A stretch of 41,895 nucleotides of DNA from Candidatus Blackburnbacteria bacterium RIFCSPLOWO2_01_FULL_40_20 (lineage in GTDB: Bacteria > Patescibacteriota > Microgenomatia > UBA8517 > UBA10165): contig MHCC01000015.1 in NCBI GenBank assembly GCA_001816475.1, positions 402 through 42,296 on the forward strand, read 5' to 3'. Shown piece by piece: positions 1 to 6,814 of the stretch. The position numbers and the translations under genes were made by a program. The notes under the pieces are model-generated. The model did no database searches, was not told the DNA's origin, and was given only the letters and a program-made list of their open reading frames with translations. Positions within the stretch are counted from its first letter, which is position 1; the number at the start of each line of letters is the position of its first letter.

Positions 1-1
1 G

Positions 2-1030
2 ACTGTAATGGGTATGGGTTTGTCATCAGGAGGTCACCTAACCCACGGGCATCCGAACATTACATTTTCCGGAAAATACTTTAATTCGGTTCAATTTGGA
101 GTTGAAGAAGACGGGCGAATTGATTATGAAAAAGTATTGGAGTTGGCAAAGAAAGAAAAGCCGAAGTTGATGATTATTGGCACTACCGCCTACCCGCTTA
201 TTCTTGATTGGAAAAAATTTGGCGAGATTGCAGATTCAATTGGGGCATGGTTTGTTGCAGATATTTCCCATGTCGCAGGGTTAATTGTCGCAGGAGTTTA
301 CCCAACTCCCGTTAAATATGCCCACGTCATAACAACTACTACCCACAAAACTTTAAGGGGTCCAAGGGGGGCAATTATAATGGCTACTGATAAAGGTATA
401 GATAAGCAAAGCTTGTCGCTTCACGATAAAGATAAAGAACTGGCAAAGAAAATTGATCGGGCGGTTTTTCCGGGAATGCAGGGTGGGCCACATGACAATG
501 TGACTGCGGCGATTGCACAATGTTTGTATGAGGCAGAGCAACCGGAGTTTAAAGAATATGGTAGGCAAGTTATCGAAAATGCCAAGGCCTTGGCTGCGGT
601 CCTGAGTGAGCGAAGCGAACCGAAGGACAAATTGACGTTAGTCGGTGGTAGCACTGAATCACACTTGATATTAATTGATTTGCGACCGCAAAATTTATCT
701 GGGAATGTCGTTGCCGAAGCTTTGGAGGTTGCAGGAATTGTGACCAATAGAAACAGTGTGCCGGGAGACACTTCTCCATTTTATCCGTCAGGCTTGCGTA
801 TCGGGACACCGGCAGTTACAACACGCGGAATGGGTAAGAGTGAAATGGAAAAAATCGCTGAGTGGATTTTGGCAGTAATTGATCACGTAAAAGACGAAAA
901 ATTACCAAGCATGCAAGAAGAAAGATCAAAGTTTTTACAAGAGTTCCGAGCAAGAATTAAAGATGATAAATTCTTGTTAGAAGTTGCTCAAGAGGTTAAA
1001 TCTCTTTGCTCCAAATTTCCAACACGTTAA
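2..1030 (+). CDS. glyA: Serine hydroxymethyltransferase, 3' part (5' end outside window)
   Basis: GlyA interconverts serine and glycine with tetrahydrofolate and feeds one-carbon units to FolD, whose gene lies just downstream. The frame is open from base 2, so the track ATG at 8 is internal; by comparison with E. coli GlyA roughly 120 N-terminal residues are missing to the left. Visible family signatures are GGHLTHG, the PLP-lysine segment TTTTHKTLRGPRG, FPGMQGGP and the C-terminal substrate region with NSVPGDTSPF. Two surface loops carry low-complexity inserts absent from E. coli GlyA: DKQSLSLHDKDKE just after the PLP-lysine segment (near base 401), and SERSEPKDK near base 600. Both match dispersed repeats seen elsewhere in this window. 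The TAA stop interlocks with the stop of the convergent toxin gene. Confidence 0.96.
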   Translation, partial: TVMGMGLSSGGHLTHGHPNITFSGKYFNSVQFGVEEDGRIDYEKVLELAKKEKPKLMIIGTTAYPLILDWKKFGEIADSIGAWFVADISHVAGLIVAGVYPTPVKYAHVITTTTHKTLRGPRGAIIMATDKGIDKQSLSLHDKDKELAKKIDRAVFPGMQGGPHDNVTAAIAQCLYEAEQPEFKEYGRQVIENAKALAAVLSERSEPKDKLTLVGGSTESHLILIDLRPQNLSGNVVAEALEVAGIVTNRNSVPGDTSPFYPSGLRIGTPAVTTRGMGKSEMEKIAEWILAVIDHVKDEKLPSMQEERSKFLQEFRARIKDDKFLLEVAQEVKSLCSKFPTR

Positions 1031-1278
1031 TTGTAAATTGTTGCGCGGTGGCCAGCGGTAACGATACGCACAATTTGATCTTTTCTATTCACCGTATAAA
1101 TAATTCTGTAAAAACCAACTCTGTAGGAAAGTCTTCCTGTAAGTTCTTTGGTCAAAGGCTTTCCCTCGAGCGGGTTTTGTTTTAACTCATAAAGTGCATT
1201 AATAATTGCTTCTTTGTGTAACCTTGAAATTTTTCTAATCTCTCTATTAGCTTTTGAAGAAATAAGCAGTTTATACAT
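1027..1278 (-). CDS. RelE/ParE-type toxin (putative mRNA interferase)
   Basis: This 83-aa basic protein has the RelE/YoeB-like pattern: an N-terminal MYKLLISSKANREIRKI strand-helix, a central LTGRLSYRVGFYRIIYTV hairpin and a C-terminal HRATIYN ending. RelE-fold toxins cleave mRNA at the ribosome or, in ParE members, poison gyrase; the sequence alone does not settle which. The start lies 5 nt downstream of the antitoxin stop, so the pair should be cotranscribed in the usual antitoxin-toxin order. Its stop overlaps that of convergent glyA by 4 nt (1027-1030), leaving no room for a terminator between them. Confidence 0.9.
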   Translation of the reverse strand: MYKLLISSKANREIRKISRLHKEAIINALYELKQNPLEGKPLTKELTGRLSYRVGFYRIIYTVNRKDQIVRIVTAGHRATIYN

Positions 1279-1283
1279 GGAGA

Positions 1284-1556
1284 TTATTCAAGTTTCAATT
1301 CTTTTTTAAGTTCTTCGAAAGTAACAAATTTTCCTTCCTTGAAGTCTTTTTCACCTTGCTTAATTGCTTTCATGAGTCCCGGATCTGCCATAATTTCCAT
1401 AGTTTCTTTCCAGGATTCGTATTCTTCAACTGACATTAAAATTGCAGCAGGAGAACCGTTAACGGTTATAATGTATTCATCCAGTTGCTTGCTGGCTTTT
1501 TCAACGAGAGTCGCAAGATTTTCTCGTGCTTTTGTAATCGGCAATGTTTTTGTCAT
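1284..1556 (-). CDS. Phd/YefM-family antitoxin
   Basis: The 90-aa product has the Phd/YefM layout: an N-terminal DNA-binding half (TLPITKARENLATLVEKA, then the strand ITVNGSPAAILMSVEEYESW) and an acidic/basic C-terminal tail that in this family wraps the toxin. It directly precedes the RelE-type toxin. The upstream DNA has TTGACA (1593-1588), a 17-bp spacer and TAATAT (1570-1565), ending 8 nt before the ATG, so the transcript is probably leaderless. Antitoxins of this family normally repress their own promoter. The outer TGACAT/ATGTCA inverted ends at 1561-1592 overlap the promoter and are the obvious operator candidate. Confidence 0.9.
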   Translation of the reverse strand: MTKTLPITKARENLATLVEKASKQLDEYIITVNGSPAAILMSVEEYESWKETMEIMADPGLMKAIKQGEKDFKEGKFVTFEELKKELKLE

Positions 1557-1593
1557 ATATTGACATATTACATAATTCTGTACATAATGTCAA
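1557..1593 (-). promoter_or_regulatory. Toxin-antitoxin promoter with overlapping dyad
   Basis: On the minus strand TTGACA and TAATAT are 17 bp apart, with the antitoxin ATG 8 nt after the -10. The same stretch begins and ends with TGACAT/ATGTCA (1561-1592), consistent with an autoregulatory operator. The operator role is inferred from the family. Confidence 0.7.
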
Positions 1594-1628
1594 GTTGGTG
1601 CTAGTGTAGAAAGGAATGCGATTATCAT

Positions 1629-2444
1629 ATGGTTCACGTTTTTAATGGTAAGAAGTTTGCACAAAAAAAAGAAGAAGAACTGCGTATTAAAGTTTCGAGG
1701 CTACACCTTAAAGGTGTAGCCGTAAAGTTGGCAGTTATTATTGTTGGAAATAACGAAGCTTCTAAAATATATGTGAATTTAAAGGAAAAAGCAGCGGAAC
1801 GTATTGGGATAGTGTTTCAGTTGATTGAGTTACAAATGGCAACAAAGGAAATGCTACTTCATTTGATTGAAGGACTTAATGAGGATACATCAGTGAATGG
1901 AATTATGGTTCAGTTGCCTCTTATCGACGAACTCGTTCAAAACAAGGATGAGATATTAAAGTCTATTAACAGTGAAAAAGATGTAGATGGTTTGCGCGAA
2001 GACAGTCGATTTCTTCCGGCAACAGCAAAGGCAATTCTTCATTCGGTTAAAGCGGCACAAAACATGGGTTACTTGGACAAACATTGGGATGATATTGTCG
2101 CTTGTGTTGTCGGCGCATCCGGAATGGTAGGGAGACCGGTCGTTCGTGATTTAAAACAAAAAGGTGTTAAGGTTTTAGAGTGCGATGTTAACACACGAAA
2201 CTTGGCCAAAGCCACTATTCAAGCAGATTTGTTGGTTAGCGCAACAGGAGTTCCAAATCTTATCAAAGGCGACATGGTTAAAAAAGGCGCAGTAGTAATT
2301 GATGTTGGTGCGCCAAAAGGTGATGTTAATTTTGAAGAAGTTTCGCGCGTTGCTTCTTTTATAACTCCAGTTCCTGGCGGGATAGGGCCAGTTACAGTTG
2401 TTTCACTTCTGGAAAACACAGTTCTTGCAGTTTCAAAAGGTTAA
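1629..2444 (+). CDS. folD: Bifunctional methylenetetrahydrofolate dehydrogenase/cyclohydrolase
   Basis: FolD oxidises 5,10-methylene-THF to methenyl-THF and hydrolyses it to 10-formyl-THF in the cytosol, following GlyA in one-carbon metabolism. Visible signatures are SKIYVNLKEKA (catalytic Tyr and Lys), GIMVQLPLI, KDVDGL, the nucleotide-binding VVGASGMVGRPVV and TPVPGGIGPVTVVSLLENT. At 271 aa it is slightly shorter than the usual 280-300. The normally conserved PCTP segment after KDVDGL reads LPATAKA, a departure worth noting. A 23-bp palindrome at 1699-1721 is read in frame as part of the RLHLKGVAVK loop without lengthening the protein much. An AAAGGA lies some 14 nt upstream of the ATG, so the start context is not decisive. 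Confidence 0.95.
   Translation: MVHVFNGKKFAQKKEEELRIKVSRLHLKGVAVKLAVIIVGNNEASKIYVNLKEKAAERIGIVFQLIELQMATKEMLLHLIEGLNEDTSVNGIMVQLPLIDELVQNKDEILKSINSEKDVDGLREDSRFLPATAKAILHSVKAAQNMGYLDKHWDDIVACVVGASGMVGRPVVRDLKQKGVKVLECDVNTRNLAKATIQADLLVSATGVPNLIKGDMVKKGAVVIDVGAPKGDVNFEEVSRVASFITPVPGGIGPVTVVSLLENTVLAVSKG
1699..1721. repeat. In-frame palindrome inside folD
   Basis: Perfect 11-bp arms (GGCTACACCTT / AAGGTGTAGCC) surround a single A. The core ACACCT...AGGTGT also occurs in the palindrome at 35804-35824 ahead of the DUF167 gene, which suggests a dispersed palindromic family rather than chance. Confidence 0.6.
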
Positions 2445-2483
2445 TTTTTGCGGGGTGTTTGTAATAATTTTATTATTAGCTAT

Positions 2484-2582
2484 ACCCAAAATACATCGAT
2501 ACAACTTCATCAAAAGCATTTTGGGTTCAAAATCACTTACTTGAGTTTGCAAACTCAAGTAAGTGGAGTTTATACTAAAAGT
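2484..2582 (+). promoter_or_regulatory. Nested inverted repeats and promoter ahead of the TraG-like gene
   Basis: Two inverted repeats follow folD. ACCCAAAAT (2484-2492) pairs with ATTTTGGGT (2518-2526) across 25 nt. Next comes a perfect 32-bp palindrome at 2534-2565 built from CACTTACTTGAGTTTG and its complement. A promoter-like TTGCAA (2547-2552), 18 bp, TATACT (2571-2576) overlaps the second palindrome and ends 6 nt before the ATG at 2583. The palindrome could be an operator, a folD terminator without a T-run, or a mobile palindromic repeat. Confidence 0.6.
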
Positions 2583-4889
2583 ATGGAGGCTTTACTAAAC
2601 AGTCTGTTGTTGTATTTTGTTTTACTCCTCACGATCGTTACTTCGCCGTTTATTATCCTTAAAGTAATTAAGAAATTTAAATTTGATAAAGAAGTAAAAG
2701 AAAATCTTGCCCATGACACGTGGGTACGCCTTTTGATTAGAATGCCTTCAAAAAACGAAGGAAAAGAAGAAGAGATGGAAGTACTCATCAGATCTTTGCA
2801 CCACATACTCTCAAGTAACACTTCAATAAATTTTGAAATTGTTTCAATAAATCAGTTTTTAAGATTTTATGTTGTAATTCCTGCCAACTTAAAAAGTGTT
2901 GTTGAGTCTCAACTTTTTGCCCAATACCCGGAGGCTGAAATTGAGGAATCACAAGAATATTTAAGTGAGTTTGGACAAGACTCGGCGCAAGCTGAGTTAA
3001 GATTCAGAAAACTTAGCGTTCACCCTTTTTCAACTTACAGAGAATCTGAAGAGAATCTTTTAAAACAAGTTTGGGCAATGCTTTCAAAAACAGAAGGGCA
3101 AGACAGAGTTTATATCCAATTGTCGTTAAGGCGGATTGGCTCAAGGTTTTGGGATAGAGGTTTGCGATACATGCACTTTTTGTTTTTTGGACCAAAATAT
3201 GATTCAGATAACAAACCCACGCCGTCGTATCTAAAACTAACAGACGATCTGTATGAAGGTGTATTAAGAATTATTCATGTCTCACAAGACAAAAAAAGTG
3301 CAAATGAAAAGTTAAAAGCTTTGTGTGCGCTTTTTAAATCAACAAAAGGTGCAAATGAATTGAAAGTTAAAAAATCTCTATTTTTAAAATATATTGACGA
3401 AGCTTTTCGAGCCAGAGTTTTTGATTCAGGTGATCTTTGGACGCCAAGGGAAATTGCAACTGTTTATCATTTCTTACCCTACAAAGGTACTGCAGCTTCA
3501 AACGTGGCAAATACCACATCAAAAAGATCACCAGCCCCAGAATACCTTCCTCGCGAAGGAGAAGTTGATCCGAAAGAAGTTTCATTTTTTGGAGTGACAA
3601 ATTACAGAAATGAAGAAAAAGTTTTCGGGATTAAAAGAGCAGACAGGCGGCAACACATGTACGTGGTTGGGAAAACGGGAGTTGGGAAAAGTAAATTGAT
3701 GGAGCTTTTGTGCGTTTCAGATATTCTAAATGGTGACGGGTGTTGTTTCTTGGATCCACACGGAGATTCTGTTGATGAGCTTTTAAAATATGTTCCAAAA
3801 TCGCGCATGGAAGATGTTATTTATGTAAACCCTGGGGATCGTGATTTCCCTGTTGGTTTTAACCCCCTAGAGCCCCTGCAAGAACAAGAAACAAAACACA
3901 GGCTGTCAAGCTTTTTTGTGGCAATTTTCAAAAAGCTTTTTGAGGCGACTTGGAACCCCAGAATGGAACATTTAATTCGATACGTCACTCTTGCACTTCT
4001 TGATACCCCCGACTCAAATGTTTTAGGAATTGAGCGAATGTTGTCTGATACGAAGTTTAGACAACGCGTGATTATGCAAATTCAAGACCCGGTTGTTAAA
4101 AGTTTTTGGACAAACGAATTCGGATCTTGGAACGAGAGATACGCTAATGACGCAGTTGTGCCAATCTTAAATAAAGTTGGTCAGTTTATTTCAAATCCAG
4201 TAATTCGCAACATGGTTGGACAAACGAGAAACGCCTTGGACTTTGAAAAGTTTATGAATGAAGGAAAAATTGTACTTATCAATTTATCAAAAGGAAAACT
4301 TGGAGAGGATAACACATCGTTACTCGGATCGATGTTTATTACGAAAATTCAACAAGCCGCGCTTGCACGGTCGAAAATGAGAGAGGAAGAAAGGCGAGAC
4401 TTTTATTTTTATGTTGACGAATTTCAAAATTTTGCAAATGAGGCATTTTCAAGTATCTTGTCAGAAGCCCGAAAGTATCATCTAAATTTAACGATCGCCC
4501 ACCAATATATTGCCCAACTTCCGCAAGACGTTAAAGCAACAGCATTTGGAAATGTTGGGTCTTTGGTTTCTTTTGCGGTTGGGGGTGATGATGCAAACTA
4601 CTTAACACGCGAGTTGTTGGCAGTTTTTGCACCTGAAGATTTGATCAATTTAAATAAACGGGAAATGTATGTAAAACTTCTAGTAGACGGGAAAGTAACC
4701 CCACCTTTTTCTGCAAAAACCATAAATTTACAGAAGCCAGAGCGAGATTATTCAAATCAAATTTTGGATTTTTCACGAATGAAGTACGGGCGAAATAGAA
4801 CCGAAGTAGAGCGAGAAATAGAAAAGTGGACAAATGCTACGCAATCTGTTGCTACTTCTGCGTCTGATTTTCCAGAGCCGATTATTTGA
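2583..4889 (+). CDS. Membrane-anchored TraG/VirD4-like (HerA/FtsK superfamily) ATPase
   Basis: I place the start at ATG 2583 (768 aa), because the 45 residues before it in the track ORF are encoded by the palindromic promoter region and the ATG sits 6 nt after a TATACT. One N-terminal membrane segment (LLLYFVLLLTIVTSPFIIL) is followed by a long N-domain, Walker A GKTGVGKSK near residue 362, FLDPHGDSVDELL shortly after, and Walker B FYFYVDEFQNFA near residue 607 followed by SEARKYHLNLTIAHQY. This arrangement is typical of TraG/VirD4-type coupling or DNA-pumping ATPases. No relaxase, VirB4 or VirB6-10 gene is nearby, so a role in conjugation cannot be assumed. A paralogue lies at 30216-32759. 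Confidence 0.85.
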   Translation: MEALLNSLLLYFVLLLTIVTSPFIILKVIKKFKFDKEVKENLAHDTWVRLLIRMPSKNEGKEEEMEVLIRSLHHILSSNTSINFEIVSINQFLRFYVVIPANLKSVVESQLFAQYPEAEIEESQEYLSEFGQDSAQAELRFRKLSVHPFSTYRESEENLLKQVWAMLSKTEGQDRVYIQLSLRRIGSRFWDRGLRYMHFLFFGPKYDSDNKPTPSYLKLTDDLYEGVLRIIHVSQDKKSANEKLKALCALFKSTKGANELKVKKSLFLKYIDEAFRARVFDSGDLWTPREIATVYHFLPYKGTAASNVANTTSKRSPAPEYLPREGEVDPKEVSFFGVTNYRNEEKVFGIKRADRRQHMYVVGKTGVGKSKLMELLCVSDILNGDGCCFLDPHGDSVDELLKYVPKSRMEDVIYVNPGDRDFPVGFNPLEPLQEQETKHRLSSFFVAIFKKLFEATWNPRMEHLIRYVTLALLDTPDSNVLGIERMLSDTKFRQRVIMQIQDPVVKSFWTNEFGSWNERYANDAVVPILNKVGQFISNPVIRNMVGQTRNALDFEKFMNEGKIVLINLSKGKLGEDNTSLLGSMFITKIQQAALARSKMREEERRDFYFYVDEFQNFANEAFSSILSEARKYHLNLTIAHQYIAQLPQDVKATAFGNVGSLVSFAVGGDDANYLTRELLAVFAPEDLINLNKREMYVKLLVDGKVTPPFSAKTINLQKPERDYSNQILDFSRMKYGRNRTEVEREIEKWTNATQSVATSASDFPEPII

Positions 4890-4891
4890 AA

Positions 4892-5317
4892 TTATTTGGA
4901 TGGTGAAAGTGGCGGAAGGCTTAGATAATCCTCGATTCTTTTCACCCGGGGAGCGTAGTAGTTGTCAAGTGAAATAAAAAGTTTATCAAATTTTTTCTCG
5001 ATTCTAACTTGACCCTTTTGCAACTTATCAACCTTTGATTCTACTTTTATGAGTCTGTTATTGATGGGTGACAGTTCTTCTTTGACGATGGCACGTGTTT
5101 CTTCTTGAACTATTTTCTTAGTTTCTTCTTGAACTATCTTTCTTGTTTCAGATGCAACTATCTTTCTTGTTTCAGATGCAACGATCTTTCTTGTTTCAGA
5201 TGCAACGATCTTTCTTGTTTCAGATGCAACGATCTTTCTTGTTTCAGAGATGACTATTGTTCTAGTTTCGCTATGTATTATTTTGGTGATTTGAGCCAAG
5301 TCTCTTTTTGTTAGCAT
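4892..5317 (-). CDS. Octapeptide-repeat protein of unknown function
   Basis: A 141-aa protein built around eight or so tandem octads of the form SETRKIVA / EETRKIVQ (about residues 17-80), followed by a predicted helix rich in Lys/Glu (VESKVDKLQKGQVRIEKKFDKL) and a short Pro-rich tail. It has no signal peptide or membrane segment. The period of exactly eight is not the heptad of an ordinary coiled coil. Four consecutive DNA units are nearly identical, so the array was made by recent tandem duplication. TATATT lies 6 nt before the ATG (minus strand), again a leaderless arrangement. The stop is 2 nt from that of the convergent TraG-like gene. Function unknown. Confidence 0.8.
   Translation of the reverse strand: MLTKRDLAQITKIIHSETRTIVISETRKIVASETRKIVASETRKIVASETRKIVASETRKIVQEETKKIVQEETRAIVKEELSPINNRLIKVESKVDKLQKGQVRIEKKFDKLFISLDNYYAPRVKRIEDYLSLPPLSPSK
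5151..5246. repeat. 24-bp tandem repeat array (about four near-identical copies)
   Basis: Units starting at 5151, 5175, 5199 and 5223 begin GATGCAAC(T/G)ATCTTTCTTG on the plus strand and differ by at most one or two bases; degenerate copies continue on both sides. Read on the minus strand each unit encodes SETRKIVA. The array is coding and has no spacers, so it is not CRISPR. Confidence 0.95.
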
Positions 5318-5367
5318 AATTTCAATATACTCTTTAGAGCAAAAATTACAAGAATGCTAAGTAGTTC

Positions 5368-6291
5368 TTAATATACCAAGTTAGCCCAACCGAGGTTTTT
5401 TGATGCTAAGTCTGCTAAAATTTCTTTACTTATTCGTTCGTATTCTTCTTTTGAAAATTTCCTGTTTAATATACAATATTCATCTTTTCGGTTTATGCCA
5501 ACACACCCCAAGCAATGGCTTACATTTGAGCAATCAAAAAGGTATGCACTATCTTGACAGTATGCACACCACACCATGTGGTGACAATTAAATAAGCTTG
5601 CCGAGTCAGTTACTTCGTAAGACAATTGATTTTCGCTTGACTGGGTTATGTCAAAGCAAGTTTTGCTGTGATAAGCATCAAACATGTAACTCGAGTCTTC
5701 ATTGCCTAAAGCATCAAAAAGAAGATAGCTGTTCTTATTTCTGTAAAAGTAATTTCCGTAACTTGAATTAACATTGTCCAGCTCGTTAGTTTGAGTGTAT
5801 GGATATAACTTTTTTAACTCATCAAGAATTTCAAAAACTCTACCCTTTGGCAAAGCTTTGTATTGGGGTAGTAAACGGCGATAGTCTGCTTCTGATAGCT
5901 GTCTGTTAAATATGCAAAAAGATTTATTTTTTAGGTTTGTACAACCAAACACATCATGGCAGTTGGAACTTCGGCAGCAAAAACTTGCGTCCCTCATGTT
6001 TGCACAATTATCGATATATTCACAGTTGTAGCACTTTAGTGCATCGTTGCATTCGTATGACAATTCCGACTCGGAACTATAATCGCAATCGAAACACTTA
6101 ACCATAAGGGAAGAATCGTAAATGTACGCAGAGTCTACCGTTTTTATTGTTTCAAAGGCCCAATAAAGGTTTTTGGAGTAGTAAACGTTGTTGCCCCACT
6201 CAGTTCCTTCAGAGTGCAAAATTTGGGATGGAATTCGTGGTCTTAAGGCAATTAGCCTATTAAGCTCGTTAAGAAATTCTTCTGCTGTCAT
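5368..6291 (-). CDS. Cys-rich repeat protein, unknown function
   Basis: The 307-aa protein contains about 24 cysteines arranged in short recurring strands such as ECNDALKCYNCEYIDNC and CFDCDYSSESELSYEC. It has two homologous halves: each ends in a segment like KNKSFCIFNRQLSEADYRRL or EYCILNRKFSKEEYERI. The pattern suggests an elongated, possibly solenoid-like fold with many metal or disulfide positions; no signal peptide is visible, which favours metal binding over disulfides. Its ATG overlaps the stop of the upstream zinc-ribbon gene (ATGA), implying translational coupling. I recall CPR proteins in which a similar zinc ribbon and similar Cys-rich repeats form one chain, so this pair may be the split form. 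Function unknown. Confidence 0.75.
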   Translation of the reverse strand: MTAEEFLNELNRLIALRPRIPSQILHSEGTEWGNNVYYSKNLYWAFETIKTVDSAYIYDSSLMVKCFDCDYSSESELSYECNDALKCYNCEYIDNCANMRDASFCCRSSNCHDVFGCTNLKNKSFCIFNRQLSEADYRRLLPQYKALPKGRVFEILDELKKLYPYTQTNELDNVNSSYGNYFYRNKNSYLLFDALGNEDSSYMFDAYHSKTCFDITQSSENQLSYEVTDSASLFNCHHMVWCAYCQDSAYLFDCSNVSHCLGCVGINRKDEYCILNRKFSKEEYERISKEILADLASKNLGWANLVY

Positions 6292-6638
6292 GCCGTATTT
6301 TCTGTCGGTTGATTTTGTGGCGCTACGACTGTTGTTTCGGGGAGCGGGTCTGCAATTATCGGATCATTTTCAGCAGTATGCTTCTCATAATCCTCACGGC
6401 AAAGAATCATGTTCGTTACTTTTTGAGGATCGTACGAAACCACGATGTTTTTTCCACATTTTTGACAAGTAGTTTTGAAAAGTTGTCGCTTGCCTCGCAA
6501 TTCAAGTCTTCTTTCTTGCCTGCAATACGGACACTCTAGAGGGAGAGGGAGACCTTTTTCCTTCAAGAATTGTTGCTCGGGGTCAATTATTAAAAACTGC
6601 TTTTGACACTTATTACAAGTTTGAGTAATAGCAGCCAT
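6288..6638 (-). CDS. Double zinc-ribbon protein
   Basis: A 116-aa protein starting at the internal ATG 6638 (MAAITQTCNKC), chosen because TTGAAA, 17 bp and TATGCT precede it with a 7-nt gap; the track start at 6674 falls inside that promoter. It contains CNKC...CPYC (about residues 8-42) and a second CQKCGK pair with a later Cys, resembling two treble-clef or zinc-ribbon units. The C-terminus is an acidic, Pro-rich tail. It overlaps the Cys-rich gene by 4 nt (ATGA), so the two products should be made together. The target of the ribbons (nucleic acid or protein) is not evident. Confidence 0.75.
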   Translation of the reverse strand: MAAITQTCNKCQKQFLIIDPEQQFLKEKGLPLPLECPYCRQERRLELRGKRQLFKTTCQKCGKNIVVSYDPQKVTNMILCREDYEKHTAENDPIIADPLPETTVVAPQNQPTENTA

Positions 6639-6674
6639 CAAACAAAGCATACATAAAGTAAATCTTGCTTTCAA
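6639..6674 (-). promoter_or_regulatory. Promoter of the zinc-ribbon/Cys-rich pair
   Basis: Minus strand: TTGAAA (6674-6669), 17-bp spacer, TATGCT (6651-6646), then 7 nt to the ATG. It overlaps the divergent rpsB promoter, so polymerase binding to the two should be mutually exclusive. Confidence 0.65.
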
Positions 6675-6814
6675 GTATCAGCTTTGTTATACTATATTCA
6701 ATACACACATGCGGCCCTCCTTCGCCAAAGCTTCGGAAGGGTAAAGCGCGAGGGAAACAGCTCCTGAGGTCTTAAAAACCCCGGTCGAATGGAGGAACAA
6801 GGAGCTTTTTCAAT
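6665..6814 (+). promoter_or_regulatory. rpsB promoter and structured leader
   Basis: TTGCTT (6665-6670), 17 bp and TATACT (6688-6693) give a leader of about 115 nt, unusually long here. The leader holds a GC-rich palindromic element at 6715-6741 (CCCTCC...GGAAGGG). Further on, AGCTCCT (6759-6765) is exactly complementary to AGGAGCT (6800-6806), which contains the AAGGAG ribosome binding site 10 nt before the ATG. The pairing would hide the site, a plausible basis for feedback by S2. The feedback is an inference. Confidence 0.65.

Noticed and set aside
2448-2582. 45-residue N-terminal extension of the TraG-like protein
   Set aside because: It is encoded by inverted repeats and a promoter; the ATG at 2583 follows the -10 by 6 nt.
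5151-5246. CRISPR-like array at the octapeptide gene
   Set aside because: The units are tandem, coding and spacerless.
5105-5314. CFRCNDLS repeat ORF on the plus strand
   Set aside because: Shadow of the octapeptide-repeat gene, with no start signal.
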